Origin: Cryoendolithus antarcticus
Taxonomy: Eukaryota > Ascomycota > Dothideomycetes > Cladosporiales > Cladosporiaceae
Direction of reading: 5' to 3'
DNA length: 64,000 nt
NCBI GenBank assembly: GCA_002077065.1
Contig: NAJO01000046.1
Span: 62,001-126,000, forward strand
A program made the translations under genes and the position numbers. Below, one piece after another: positions 1-9,824 of this stretch (position 1 is the first letter of the stretch; every line of letters starts with the position of its first letter). The notes beneath the pieces are model-generated. The model was not told where the DNA came from. It ran no database searches and was given only the letters and a program-made list of their open reading frames with translations.

Positions 1-560
1 CTGATCCTCACGATGTACTGGTACTTCGTACGGTAATCGACCAGATCTAGATACCTGGGCATAGCTGGATTGTTCTTGCCGGCTGCGTTCTCCTGCTTGA
101 AGTTCTCGGCGCTCCACTTGCCGACCTTCCACGTCTCCATGTTGCGCTCCATCTGCTGGAGGCGACGCTCGATTGTTGGCATGTGAATCTCATAGCTATC
201 GTACTAATTGCATTCGAATGGCAGTCCCACCAGCGAAGTAGATGGCCGTATGACAAGGTGCAGTTTGAGGAAGCGAGGCTCAACTTCACTACCCACGCAG
301 GGATGCTGCTCCAGCCACTTTGAGGTATTGCTGAAGTCGAAATCAAAAACCCAGGTCCTGATGTCGATGGCGGCATCTGAGGTTGCGTATGCGGCTTTGT
401 GCGAGGTGATTTCGAGGCGGAGCTGGCGGCATGTGTAGCTCAGCGGGTGCAGGCGAGTGCGGCCTCTGATGACTTCGATGCCTTCGAGGAGGTGAATGGA
501 TTCGTAGATGCGGTTGCGCAGCTCGCCTGGGAGGCTGAGTAAGTTGCTGGTGCCCGCCAT
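1..560 (-). pseudogene. F-box-like fungal family protein, left paralogue, interrupted by TAG and truncated by window edge
   Basis: Unknown function. The N-terminus reads LLSLPGELRNRIYESIHLLE, the short leucine-rich opening common in fungal F-box-like (LPxELRxxIY) proteins, followed by TCRQLRLEI, which is also typical of that group. The ATG is at 558-560. A TAG stands at 204-206, but the same frame continues open to the window edge with coding-like residues (IERRLQQMERNMETWK). The neighbouring gene at 978-2024 aligns across the stop: LVIRPSTSLVGLPF here matches LVVLPSTLEIGLPY there, and IERRLQQ matches SERRLTK. No spliceosomal intron of normal size fits around the stop without removing conserved residues. 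A premature stop is therefore more likely than an intron. CAG to TAG is the simplest change. It could also be a functional shorter protein. Confidence 0.5.
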
Positions 561-977
561 GCCCAGCTAAATGCCTCAAGGCTATGCGCATTCGGCGACG
601 AGCAGTGCCAGTGAGTTTGTGTCGAGAAAGTGGAGGTCAGCTTGAGACAGTGTTTGCATCATGCGCGGGAATATCCGTCAAACTCACGGTAAAGTGAAGT
701 CGGGTCGCACTTGCTACATGAGGATGTCAACAGAGGTAGCGAGAGCCCATGAGTGTTGAATACGATCGGCTATGGCTGAGTGGCGACAGTGTTTCTGCTC
801 CCCTGCAGTAGTCTATAGTGCTTTGATTCGTGCATCAGCGTTAGTTGCAAGTCCATTAGGATCTACTCCAGCTTCCATTGTTCAAAGCCCGCAATCATGC
901 GCTCAGTATCCCACCTTAGGGTTCCCGCTTCCTCCACTCTGCGTTGCCTCTGGAGCAGCTGCGATCCGTAGGTGGAA

Positions 978-2024
978 TCATGCTGGCATCGTCGCTGCTT
1001 CACTGTGATACTGGTCGTCCTCCACCTCCCGTTTGCAACCTAACACGTAGTACCTCTCGTTCGCAAGGAGGCGCTCATAGTCTGCATGGCCCTGCAACAT
1101 GTTGCGTCTCGTGATCATTGGGAAGACATTGGAATCGTAGAGCCTGCGTCGCTTATCCTGCAACTCGGTCCGGTCCTGATGCGACCCGCTCCTGCCGTCA
1201 GACGAGTAAAGGCTGTCATCTGTCAGACTATAGCTCCTTCTGTACGTGAAGTCGTCCAGAGCGCTTGCCAGTATCTCAGCGATAGAGGGACTGTCGGCTT
1301 CATAAATTTCTAGACGGAACATGATGCGTCGCACATAGTCGTGAGCAGGCGCAGGGTCGCAGAAGTCATGGTCCGCGACAAGCTGTTGGATTTCGTAGTT
1401 CCGGGCTGTGGGCCAATCTGATTCATACTGCAACGGTTCTCGCTCATTCAGGCCCAGAGGCACAGTATACGGGGTCGCAGTGCGCTTGTCGTAGAATTGA
1501 GACATTTTATAGCCCTCCAGCCCGTGATCACCCTTTGACTTGGCTTGCAAGTCACGCTTAATGCAGTGATCCCAATCGCCAATTTCCCAGGTACCGAAGT
1601 TGCGGCTGATCTTAGTCAATCTCCGCTCTGACAAGGGTAGCAGCGAATGAGGAACCCCGTCCTCATCTTCATCGGCGTAAGGCAGTCCGATTTCTAAAGT
1701 GGATGGCAGTACAACAAGATCGAGGGTCAGGAAGCAGACTACAGCTGAATCGTTCACAGCATTGTGAAGCAGCCACTTCGCAACATGGCCAAAGTTGAAT
1801 TCGAAGACGGATGCGCGCACGGCGAATGATGCATCCGCCCGAGCACACTCAGTTGCATGCGAGGCCAGCTCTCTATTCAGCTGCCGACAGGTCCGCCCAA
1901 GTGGAGGAGTTCTTATGCGGTCGCTGATGAGTACAATGTCTTGGACTCGGAGGAGATTGCTAAATATTTGATTGCGCAGCTCACCCGGAAACTTCAGGAG
2001 TCGACAACCGTCTCCTATGATGCG
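978..2024 (-). CDS. F-box-like fungal family protein, right paralogue (tandem copy)
   Basis: Unknown function. Reading the minus strand from about 2024 gives LLKFPGELRNQIFSNLL, then RTCRQLNRELASH, then ASVFEFNFGHVAKWL. These line up in order with the left paralogue (LPGELRNRIYE, TCRQLRLEITSH, WVFDFDFSNTSKWL). The rest is an acidic, charged domain of about 280 residues ending at 978, with no motif I recognise. There is no ATG in frame at the 5' end. AATCAG ending at 2025, or TTACAG a little further upstream, could be a 3' splice site, so a short first exon upstream is likely and the start is unresolved. Sequence upstream of both paralogues is also similar, showing that the duplication includes flanking DNA. 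Confidence 0.6.
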   Translation of the reverse strand, partial: RIIGDGCRLLKFPGELRNQIFSNLLRVQDIVLISDRIRTPPLGRTCRQLNRELASHATECARADASFAVRASVFEFNFGHVAKWLLHNAVNDSAVVCFLTLDLVVLPSTLEIGLPYADEDEDGVPHSLLPLSERRLTKISRNFGTWEIGDWDHCIKRDLQAKSKGDHGLEGYKMSQFYDKRTATPYTVPLGLNEREPLQYESDWPTARNYEIQQLVADHDFCDPAPAHDYVRRIMFRLEIYEADSPSIAEILASALDDFTYRRSYSLTDDSLYSSDGRSGSHQDRTELQDKRRRLYDSNVFPMITRRNMLQGHADYERLLANERYYVLGCKREVEDDQYHSEAATMPA

Positions 2025-2236
2025 CTGATTTTGAGTGGTATGTGGAGCCGGTGGATCAAGACTGTAAGTGGAATTGGGAACCCAGCGGTTGTTGGAGTGT
2101 TGTTGCTGTAGCGGGAAGACCCGTCGAACTTCCGGTAGTGAAGCCGAGTCACACCTGCTTGAAAGGAAGGCGCGATATGAAGATTATCCAACAGATGCAA
2201 GTTGTTATATTTAATGATATACTGAAACGTACTCAC

Positions 2237-3223
2237 ATAATTGGGCGTTGCGCCCTCTAGTCCTCGCTTTCGAGCTTGGAGACCGTCTGATCATTCCTCA
2301 GCCACTGCATCTGCTGCTATGGAGTCACCATCTGCGTTCTCTCTACTCGAGACTCAAACCATATCAGTCCTGCGATAAGTCGTAGCTGACACCCGTGTGC
2401 TGCAGCTCGAGGCCAACGCGATAGGCTTAAGGCTACCGATATGAGCCCGATGCGTGCAGAGGTAGAAAGGGCCCATTCACTGCGATAGCCCGTATGCGTA
2501 CCACGATGATTATGGTATACGAGGACTGCACGGAAATAAGCTCAAGGTTCTCACAGTGGAAGTCCCGCAGAGACGTGAGACCTTGCCGTGCTCGCCCGTA
2601 TTGAAGGAAGGTGTGCAACGGCTGATCAAGTGCACATACGTGGCTCGGGAGCCTGCCCGAGCTGATTCTGCCTCAGGATCCAGCGAGTGGTTGACGCTTA
2701 GGCCCAGTGTTGAAGTCCGTAGAGCCCGGGATTCATCTGCCTTGGACATCTGTTGTGGGACCTTGCCAGCGGTATCCAGCGGTGCGTCGAAATCCGAAGA
2801 GTACGCTCGAGCAGGTTGAAAGTTGATCGCAGTCCTCCTTGATTGTAGAGTTCTTTGTGAGTCTGGTGTAGTGCACCGCCGATGGACCTACAAATAGTCA
2901 GTCAAGAATGCGCAGAGGATCTCGGTGGCAGGGATTCAGATTTCCAGGCGTCACCAGGGCGCGCTTTGCACTATGCCCCCGAGTGCTCTTCACATTTCCT
3001 ATCTTGCTCAATACATAGCTTCCAAAACCTAATACGACGGGACTGACCCTCCAGTCGGGGACGAGCGATATTCGCCGAGGTTGCCTCGACAATGTGCTCA
3101 GGCTATGCAATGGGATGGGGCCGCCCTCGCGCCTTCCTTGACTATTGAACGGGATCAGATGCGAAGTTCGGGGTTCCGGAGATTTGGCGAGTGCCCAGCG
3201 TGCGGCACGATCAAATTGGCTAG
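2237..3223. other. intergenic stretch
   Basis: I see no supported gene. Short open frames occur on both strands around 2510-2820, without family motifs or splice structure. The 5' exon(s) of the DUF6590-like gene must lie in the right part of this stretch, probably after about 3000, but I could not place them. Confidence 0.4.
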
Positions 3224-4177
3224 GTTCATGGCCAACTGCAAACACTCATTGATGTGGCATCCACGAGCCAGGCACTGGTCGCAGCACCTAAGGAGCTCGA
3301 TCCACCAGCCTCTCGCTTTGCGTCATCCCAGTCAAGTCCGGATCAAGGCGCATGGCAGATTGCGGGTAAGAGAGGCAACAAGAGGCGTGGCGGACACTGA
3401 AAAAGCCTACTAAGTCTTGGTTCCTCAGTCGTCGCCGACAGCTTGAGCACGTCGCCAAACAACAGTGCTCATTCGGACTTTCCGACTCGAAGTCACTCTG
3501 CGTCGTCGGCACTCGAATCCAGTACCAGCAATTTCCAGAGCACGAACTGGCGTGACCCCAACGCTGGAGCCGCGTTCGAGATCCCGAGGAAGCTGAATTC
3601 GGCGTTGGACGAGTACGTCGGCTATGGCAAGCATCTCGATAGGCGCAGCTCAACGTACGTGCCCGGGCAACGAACGATATGCGGACATTCGATTGACGTC
3701 ATTCAGCCAAGCGTGATGACATGGCACATGGACCGTCATGTGTTCCCGAAAGACAAGAGGATCATCGTTCTGGAGGGAGGCAAGCTCGAGGTCCTGGCCA
3801 GTGGGGAACAGGTGCTGCACAAAGGGCGTTATTGGATCGTCCTGGGAGTCGACGGCAATAAGCTCGTGGAAGTGCCAATTTATACATTCGATGACAAAGG
3901 CTTGGAAGGTGTCTCTCGTGAGGAGCACCACGAGTACGCGGAGATTCGACCTCCGCATCTCTCACATGATGCCTTCATTTCTAAGAACAAGCACAACTCG
4001 GTCCTCGGCATTGCGAAACTTTATCAGCCGCAGAGACTCCGAGAGACCATGTTGGCGCACGTGGCAAAGCCACAGATTTGCGACCTGAGCAAGACCGCCA
4101 GCCGTCGAGTCGCGATGATGGATCCGGAGTCTTTCGAGGTGCTTAAGAGGCTTGTCGAGAAGCGTCAAATTAATTAG
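3224..4177 (+). CDS. DUF6590-like protein, 5' end unresolved
   Basis: Function unknown. The C-terminal part has the pattern of the fungal DUF6590 domain: a hydrophobic core GRYWIVLGVDGNKLVEVPIY, then TFDDKGLEGV, then a conserved His-rich segment (EEHHEYAEIRPP), and finally residues corresponding to the 'kLdp.SRin' end (RVAMMDPESF). At least one intron is clear: 3366-3428, with donor GTAAGA, branch site TACTAAG and acceptor CCTCAG. It joins the serine-rich exon 3224-3365 (SRFASSQSSPDQGAWQIA) to the exon 3429-4177. The first exon has no ATG and is preceded by GGCTAG at 3218-3223, a possible acceptor, so at least one more 5' exon is missing. The domain assignment is from recalled family pattern and is moderate. 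Confidence 0.55.
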
Positions 4178-4929
4178 GAGCGATGCATTCTGACAATGGA
4201 GATGACGTGGGCCATCATGCCGATGTTGCAGTATGTCTTGCCGACTTGAGGGGCTGTAACCTTCAAAGTGCCGAGCAATGGGGGCGGGTCTAGGATCGGA
4301 GGTCGTCTCTTCTGCTCAGAATATCCGCTATTTCGCAAAGATTCTTTGTTGCGCATGCAGAAATCATGCATCGTTCGATAAGGGAAGCTTGGCGATGGGT
4401 TACCGGTGAAGTGTCCTGTTGGAAGATCCGTTCGGGGACGTGCCCCATGATTGCGCGTGTATGTAGCGGAGACTTCCAAGGGGTTTGCAGCAAGATGCTA
4501 GTAGCAGATCTCAACTTGACGTCCGATGTCTCAATTGCTCACCCCTTTGTTGGTGCCTTCCGAGAAACGATCCGCTTTTGTCTCGGACACGGTCTCCCCA
4601 TATCAGACACTGGTGGCTAGATGGATGTATACGTATAAGACAATGAGGTGGAACGCGTCGAGTAAGGTATCGAGACACGTGGAATTGTAGAGACACGAAG
4701 AGAGGAATGAGGTGTGGGAAACGAAGTGAGGTCAAGTCAAGAGCCACGGGTGTTTCCGTAGTGCCGAGCTCCGACACTCACAGTGACGGCGATGGATATT
4801 AGTGCAGCAATAAGTGAACTCTTTCATAAGCATGTTTGAGCCCATGAAGGGCGCTAGGCTATCTATACCACTTCCGCGTTCCATTTGACATTGCATCTTC
4901 CGACGGCTGGGTCTGGACAGTCCATCAAT
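4178..4929. other. intergenic stretch, promoter of the CTR86-like gene
   Basis: No gene is supported. Small open frames on both strands lack family motifs. The right part must contain the promoter and 5' UTR of the gene starting at 4930. Confidence 0.4.
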
Positions 4930-7900
4930 ATGGCCCGCGATGCGGTCGAACAGCTCGCGCCGGGCAAAGCGTACAGCGTCTTCGTTCGCCTGGTCCTCCC
5001 GCCCTATGCGATCCACTTCAAGGCGCCGAAGTACATGAAGGAGTCGACTCTGGATCTCTTGGACCGCAGAGTGACCAAGGCGACCCTCGCAGCGACTGCG
5101 CAAAAGGCTACCGTGCGCCACGCGATCGGCACCGATCCCAAGTTCTGGCCTGAGCTGAACGGTGTGCTGAAGGTCGGGGTGGTCAGCTTGGAGCGCAGGA
5201 GTTTTGCAGTGTGGGATCCTACGGGCGTTGACTATGAGAGTACGAGTGGCGCACTCATTGCTGGCAACTACCCAGGACTGTGGAAAGATCTCGAGCGGGT
5301 TAACGACCTGCTGAGTATCGCGCGCAATGTGCTCACGATCGGCGCATCCGCTCAGGATCTTGCTACTGCTCATCAGGTCGAGCTGGAGGTCTTCAAGCTC
5401 ATCAATTGCGCCGTGCGAGTCACGGCCCGAGGATATGATGGGGAGGCAGGGGCGGGCGTGGCAGGGGATATGAGCGAGGAGGAGAAGTGGCAGTACATCG
5501 TGAATGCATACAAAAAGCTCTTGATCACTAGTCTGCAATTCTTGAACAACCTGGTGGCGCAGAACGAGAAGCGGAAGCTGGATCTTTGGATGAACCTATT
5601 CGACTGCGGCGCAACTAGTATAGACGCCTTGATGGATGCACAGGATGATCCTCGCGATGGCCAGAGGAAAGATGTCAGCAATATGGACATTCCTTCGAAT
5701 CCCACATCGGAGCCAATACCCCCCATCAACGGACGGGACCTTAGAGCGGTCTACGGCCAGGTCGATGAAGATATTCTGGACAGCGATCCAGTGTCTGACC
5801 CGGAGGGCTACATCTACTTCGCCAAGTGGAACGAGCAAGCTTGCGCGCAGGAGGCTGACGCGATCGCAAAGTCTGGCTCCGGGCCACAGCTGACTGCACA
5901 GAATCTCATTGCTGAGCGATGGTCAAAGCTGGACAAGCAGGGTAGGGAGAGCTGGCGGCGGAAGGCAGAGGGCGTGCAGGAGAAATATGTGGCTGATGTC
6001 AAGGTATATGATGCTAAGCGCGCCTTGCAAATTCAACGCCAGGCTAGACGTAATGCAGTCAACAAGCCATGTGAGGGCGCTGAGCCCAGGTCGCCGACTC
6101 TCATTGAAGAGGAGCTGTACGAGGTCAACAGCAGTGGACATCGGCCCATCCATGCGGAAGATCTGAAGATGCAGTACACCGCGGACGCCGGGATCAGGAT
6201 ACTGGAAAGCGGGAAGGCCGAGCTTATGAAGCGACTTGAGGGCTACGAGCCACCGCAAAGTGCCTATTCTGCCGATCCTATACTTGCAGCCAATCGGTAT
6301 CGCGAAGCACATGGCATCAGGCCGAGAGTGTCACGAAGCATACAACCAATGCCGCGAGCGCGGACTGTTAGTCGCAGTCCGCCAGCCCCGATGCGAAGCT
6401 CGACAGCTGTACAGCCACCTGCACCCCAACCGAACGGCGCTGCGAAGAACCACACAGACCATGGCCATGTCGAGGAGCTTGAGTCTGAAGGCTCAGAGCA
6501 TGGCTCAGACGAAGCTGTCTATGGCAACGGCACTGCACCGCCTGACGAAGAGCTCGAAGAGGACGATGAGGAAGAAGACGCAGACGGCGAAGAAGGTTCC
6601 AATGAGGATGGTCGAGGATTACTGACGGATGTGCCGCTTATTCTGGGTCCATCCGAGATCGAAGTTTTGCCCATGATCATCATGTCCGGGATAGTATCAC
6701 CAACTAAGCAACTGGAGGAATGTCGAACCGAGAAGGAGAGATTAGACTTGGCGAATGCTCACATTGTGCGCACGCATCTGCTTCTGGCACAGGAGAACGG
6801 AAGGAACCTGCTGCGCGAGCTGCTCATCTTCGTCGCCGCCTGGGATCTTAGGGAGGAAGAGCTATACTTCAAGTTCATGGTCAAGATCATGGAAGCTGTG
6901 CTGCAGAACGGACTGATGCCATTCGCCTACCATGCCTTCAGAGATCGGAGCCGAAGTCGCGACATAATCAGTCCGGCCCAGGCGGTGATAATGAAGTTGC
7001 TGACTTGCATCTTTCGTGCAAGAGGCGAAGCTGGCAAGGCCAATGCTGCTGGCGGCGCGGGTCAAGCGCATCAATTCGACCCGAACGGCACGGATATCAA
7101 TGCTAGCATTCGGGTGCCTCGACATGTACCTCGCCGTGCCGATCTGCAGATCTTACACTTTATATTCACAGAGTTCCGGCAACACATTATTCCGCAGACT
7201 TGCGCCCTGATCTTCTTACAGGGACAGATTCATCGGGCTCGCGCATTGCCTTCGGACTTTCCGCTTAACCTGTGGGATATGGAACGCATGTATGAGGGGG
7301 TGTATGGAGTGCTGGAGTTCTTCGCAGTCGTTTGTGAGGAAGGCTGGGGCAAAGAAGTGCTAGCCGGCTGGGAGGCCGCCAGCGAGCTGGTCACTCTCGT
7401 TCGTGAGCTCGAAGAAGGCATCCCCAAGCTCGGCTTACAAGGCACACTCAGCTTAGGCGGCGCCGACGGCTTCGGCTCCGAAGCGCTGTCACGCCGTCGT
7501 GTCAGCATGCCCCAACGCGCTGCCTCCGCAGATGGCCGCCTGCTCAGCTCCCACGCTCAGTACCTTCCCGACAGCAATCGCTTCTCTGTGCAAGACGAGC
7601 TTAATGCCCGCGCCGGCATCCTCCCACCTCTCCCATCACCCCTGCAAACCCACGCCCTGCAACCTTCACAGTCCCAGATCTTTGAGCCGACGACACCACT
7701 CGCCTACCCCGAAGACAACGCAGAAGCCGACGAGCCCTCTGACTTCGAATGGCGTAATTTGAAGAAGCTCACTGTACTCGTGCTCTCATCGTTGATCTGG
7801 AAGAACCGCAACGTCCAAACACAAGTTCGGCTCCACGGCGGGCTAGAAGCACTCGTCGGCTGCTGCAAACACGACGAACATAACCCGTACATCCGCGAGC

Positions 7901-8406
7901 ACGCGATCATGTGCCTCCGCTTCGCCGTCGAAGGCTGTCCGGAGAACAGGGCACGCCTCGAAGAGCTCGCTCAGCGCAGTCGTGGGCGAGGTTCAGAAGG
8001 GCTGCCGAGAGCGTTGCTGCCGGGTACTCCTGGCACGGGCGGGCATCCCGTTTCATTTCCGACGTATCCTGATCTGCACGTACCGAGGGAGGTGCTCGAT
8101 ACCAATGGCTACGAGACTTTCATGGATGGCAAAGGGCAGGTTGGCTTGCGGCGGAAGGAGCCGGTGCAGACTTCGCAGGCGGCGCAGGCGATTGCTAAGG
8201 CGAGCACTGCGGTCAGCAAGGTGCGATCGAGCGCTGCTATGACTGCTGAGAAGGCTGCGGAGCTGATGCAGAGCGCGCTACGGGATCTGCCGCTGGGTGG
8301 TGATCTGGTCAGCAAGAGACAGAAGGCTGAGGCGCTTGCGAAGCTGGATCGGGCGTTTGAGAGCACAGAAAGAGTGCTTGGTGGTGTTGCAAGAGGTGCG
8401 AAGTGA
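4930..8406 (+). CDS. CTR86: Ctr86/ataxin-10 family protein with HMG-box-like insert
   Basis: Intronless, 1158 residues from the first ATG (the frame is open a little further upstream, but only with TTG). The C-terminal part near residues 940-1010 is the ataxin-10 homologous domain: NLKKLTVLVLSSLIWKNRNV, then GGLEALVGCCKHDEHNPYIR and EHAIMCLRFAVEGCPENRAR, the ARM-like fold shared by yeast Ctr86 and human ataxin-10. The N-terminal 250 residues are helical and end in FLNNLVAQNEKRKLDLW, also typical of the ataxin-10 N-terminal half. Between them, about residues 289-362 read YIYFAKWNEQ, then LIAERWSKLDKQGRESWRRK, then AEGVQEKYVADVKVYDAKR, an HMG-box-like pattern. An acidic tract lies near residues 537-557. 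Yeast Ctr86 is essential but poorly defined, and the cellular role here is unknown. The length is well above that of yeast Ctr86. Confidence 0.8.
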   Translation: MARDAVEQLAPGKAYSVFVRLVLPPYAIHFKAPKYMKESTLDLLDRRVTKATLAATAQKATVRHAIGTDPKFWPELNGVLKVGVVSLERRSFAVWDPTGVDYESTSGALIAGNYPGLWKDLERVNDLLSIARNVLTIGASAQDLATAHQVELEVFKLINCAVRVTARGYDGEAGAGVAGDMSEEEKWQYIVNAYKKLLITSLQFLNNLVAQNEKRKLDLWMNLFDCGATSIDALMDAQDDPRDGQRKDVSNMDIPSNPTSEPIPPINGRDLRAVYGQVDEDILDSDPVSDPEGYIYFAKWNEQACAQEADAIAKSGSGPQLTAQNLIAERWSKLDKQGRESWRRKAEGVQEKYVADVKVYDAKRALQIQRQARRNAVNKPCEGAEPRSPTLIEEELYEVNSSGHRPIHAEDLKMQYTADAGIRILESGKAELMKRLEGYEPPQSAYSADPILAANRYREAHGIRPRVSRSIQPMPRARTVSRSPPAPMRSSTAVQPPAPQPNGAAKNHTDHGHVEELESEGSEHGSDEAVYGNGTAPPDEELEEDDEEEDADGEEGSNEDGRGLLTDVPLILGPSEIEVLPMIIMSGIVSPTKQLEECRTEKERLDLANAHIVRTHLLLAQENGRNLLRELLIFVAAWDLREEELYFKFMVKIMEAVLQNGLMPFAYHAFRDRSRSRDIISPAQAVIMKLLTCIFRARGEAGKANAAGGAGQAHQFDPNGTDINASIRVPRHVPRRADLQILHFIFTEFRQHIIPQTCALIFLQGQIHRARALPSDFPLNLWDMERMYEGVYGVLEFFAVVCEEGWGKEVLAGWEAASELVTLVRELEEGIPKLGLQGTLSLGGADGFGSEALSRRRVSMPQRAASADGRLLSSHAQYLPDSNRFSVQDELNARAGILPPLPSPLQTHALQPSQSQIFEPTTPLAYPEDNAEADEPSDFEWRNLKKLTVLVLSSLIWKNRNVQTQVRLHGGLEALVGCCKHDEHNPYIREHAIMCLRFAVEGCPENRARLEELAQRSRGRGSEGLPRALLPGTPGTGGHPVSFPTYPDLHVPREVLDTNGYETFMDGKGQVGLRRKEPVQTSQAAQAIAKASTAVSKVRSSAAMTAEKAAELMQSALRDLPLGGDLVSKRQKAEALAKLDRAFESTERVLGGVARGAK

Positions 8407-9119
8407 GTAAGACAGCCAGGAGATGACAGCACCCCAGTCGCTTCAGAGACATTGGCTCTGTCTCTACAACTGTTGTGTCATCCTAAGTATAGGTCTTCCT
8501 AAAGGACGGACGAGAATTAAAGTCTAACAGATCTGTCACGTTGACTCAAGACTTGAGACATTTCACGGCCAAAAAGCGACCTCCGAGACGGTGCGGAAAG
8601 TACAATATAGGCAAGTCACTCTACAGCTTCGGACCAATCTCCATGTTCAAGTCATTGGTTATCTGTACTCACTGTACCACCGCCAAGCACGATCTCCAGC
8701 AATCGTCACGCAGCCTCCTATCCATCCTAACTATGTCCTGCCAAGTTCAAGATCGCCGGCAGTCCGGCCACTTCACTGGACTGATCCGTAAACACTCGAC
8801 ACGCTGCTACGAGGCTATTGGCCGCAGAGTAAGCCGCCGCAGGAGTACTCCAGCGTCTGACTCTAGACAGTCGAAGTCTTCCGTCACTGACGCCCCTCCG
8901 ACCTTTGAGGTCTACCGAGTCGAATTGCCGGAATGGATCGGACGTCACAAGGCCAATCCAATATTAAACTCCCAATACCGTGGCAATGTTATCCGTGATG
9001 ATCGCCATTCGGAGACCAACGATACTTTGACCATGACAAGCTCAGGCAGTATCGAGCCAGCCACAGATTCATAGCACATCGAGACTGCTGAGCCTGACGG
9101 GACTGCAACGGCAAAGGAA

Positions 9120-9824
9120 ATGAATACCTTCTCACTTCCTCTTGCATACGACCCACAGCCTGTCAAAGGCTACAAGCGCGAAGAGTTGTTTGATATCAAA
9201 TCCACTTGTACGCCACCTCGCTCTGCTGCATATACCTGGCCAGATCATCCTCTCCTCGCCATGACCCGAGACTATCGCAAGCTCCTGCAAGCACATTACA
9301 AGCCGCAGTTTGAGATGGAGCTCGCCTCCATGGCCAAAGGCGAGGCGTGGCCCGACTACGCGGCCTGCCCGCAATGTTGGGAGTATGGTCCTCACAAGTT
9401 CCTACTGGCGCACAACATGGTCTACGCCCATCACTTCGAGCTAGACCGGCTCTTGCAGCGCCAGGAAGATTTAATCGTTACGTGGCCTCCGCATCAGCTG
9501 CCATTCGGTGGAGGTGGAGAGGTAACGGAGGAGACTGCAGCTGAGGCTTACGTACACAACGGTTCATGGTCATATATTCAAATTGTCAACGAGGCTGATG
9601 GACGAGACTTTCTGAGGTTTCATGCGGAGCGCTGCAAGATGCTTTTGGCAGAGCGACGAAGACGAGCGGTGCTGGCTGGTCACACGGTCGCGCCGTTCGG
9701 TCCTTGTGGGTGCAGAGAATGCACCGAGAGGGGGGAACGGAAGAAGCGATTGATAGAGGAGATTTTGGACAGGGAAGAGCAGGCAGAGGAGGATGCTGGA
9801 CGTTGTGCTCCGATGGCATTGTAG
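9120..9824 (+). CDS. hypothetical protein with C-terminal Cys cluster
   Basis: Unrecognised, 234 residues from ATG 9120. Features seen: a central CPQCWEYG motif, an aromatic-rich middle (WPPHQLPFGGGG), a C-terminal PFGPCGCRECTERGERKK cluster that could bind zinc, and a charged helical tail (RLIEEILDREEQAEEDAG). The four cysteines of CPQC and CGCREC could pair as one metal site, which is inference. The same frame is also open upstream from ATG 8733 to a TAG at 9072-9074, and the 15 codons between that TAG and ATG 9120 read as ordinary coding (HIETAEPDGTATAKE). The true gene may therefore begin near 8733, with either a stop or an unseen intron (CATAG would fit an acceptor). No paralogue in the window. 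Confidence 0.55.
   Translation: MNTFSLPLAYDPQPVKGYKREELFDIKSTCTPPRSAAYTWPDHPLLAMTRDYRKLLQAHYKPQFEMELASMAKGEAWPDYAACPQCWEYGPHKFLLAHNMVYAHHFELDRLLQRQEDLIVTWPPHQLPFGGGGEVTEETAAEAYVHNGSWSYIQIVNEADGRDFLRFHAERCKMLLAERRRRAVLAGHTVAPFGPCGCRECTERGERKKRLIEEILDREEQAEEDAGRCAPMAL

Noticed and set aside
2556..2819. Plus-strand 87-codon frame
   Set aside because: No domain, no splice signals, overlapped by an equally long minus-strand frame.
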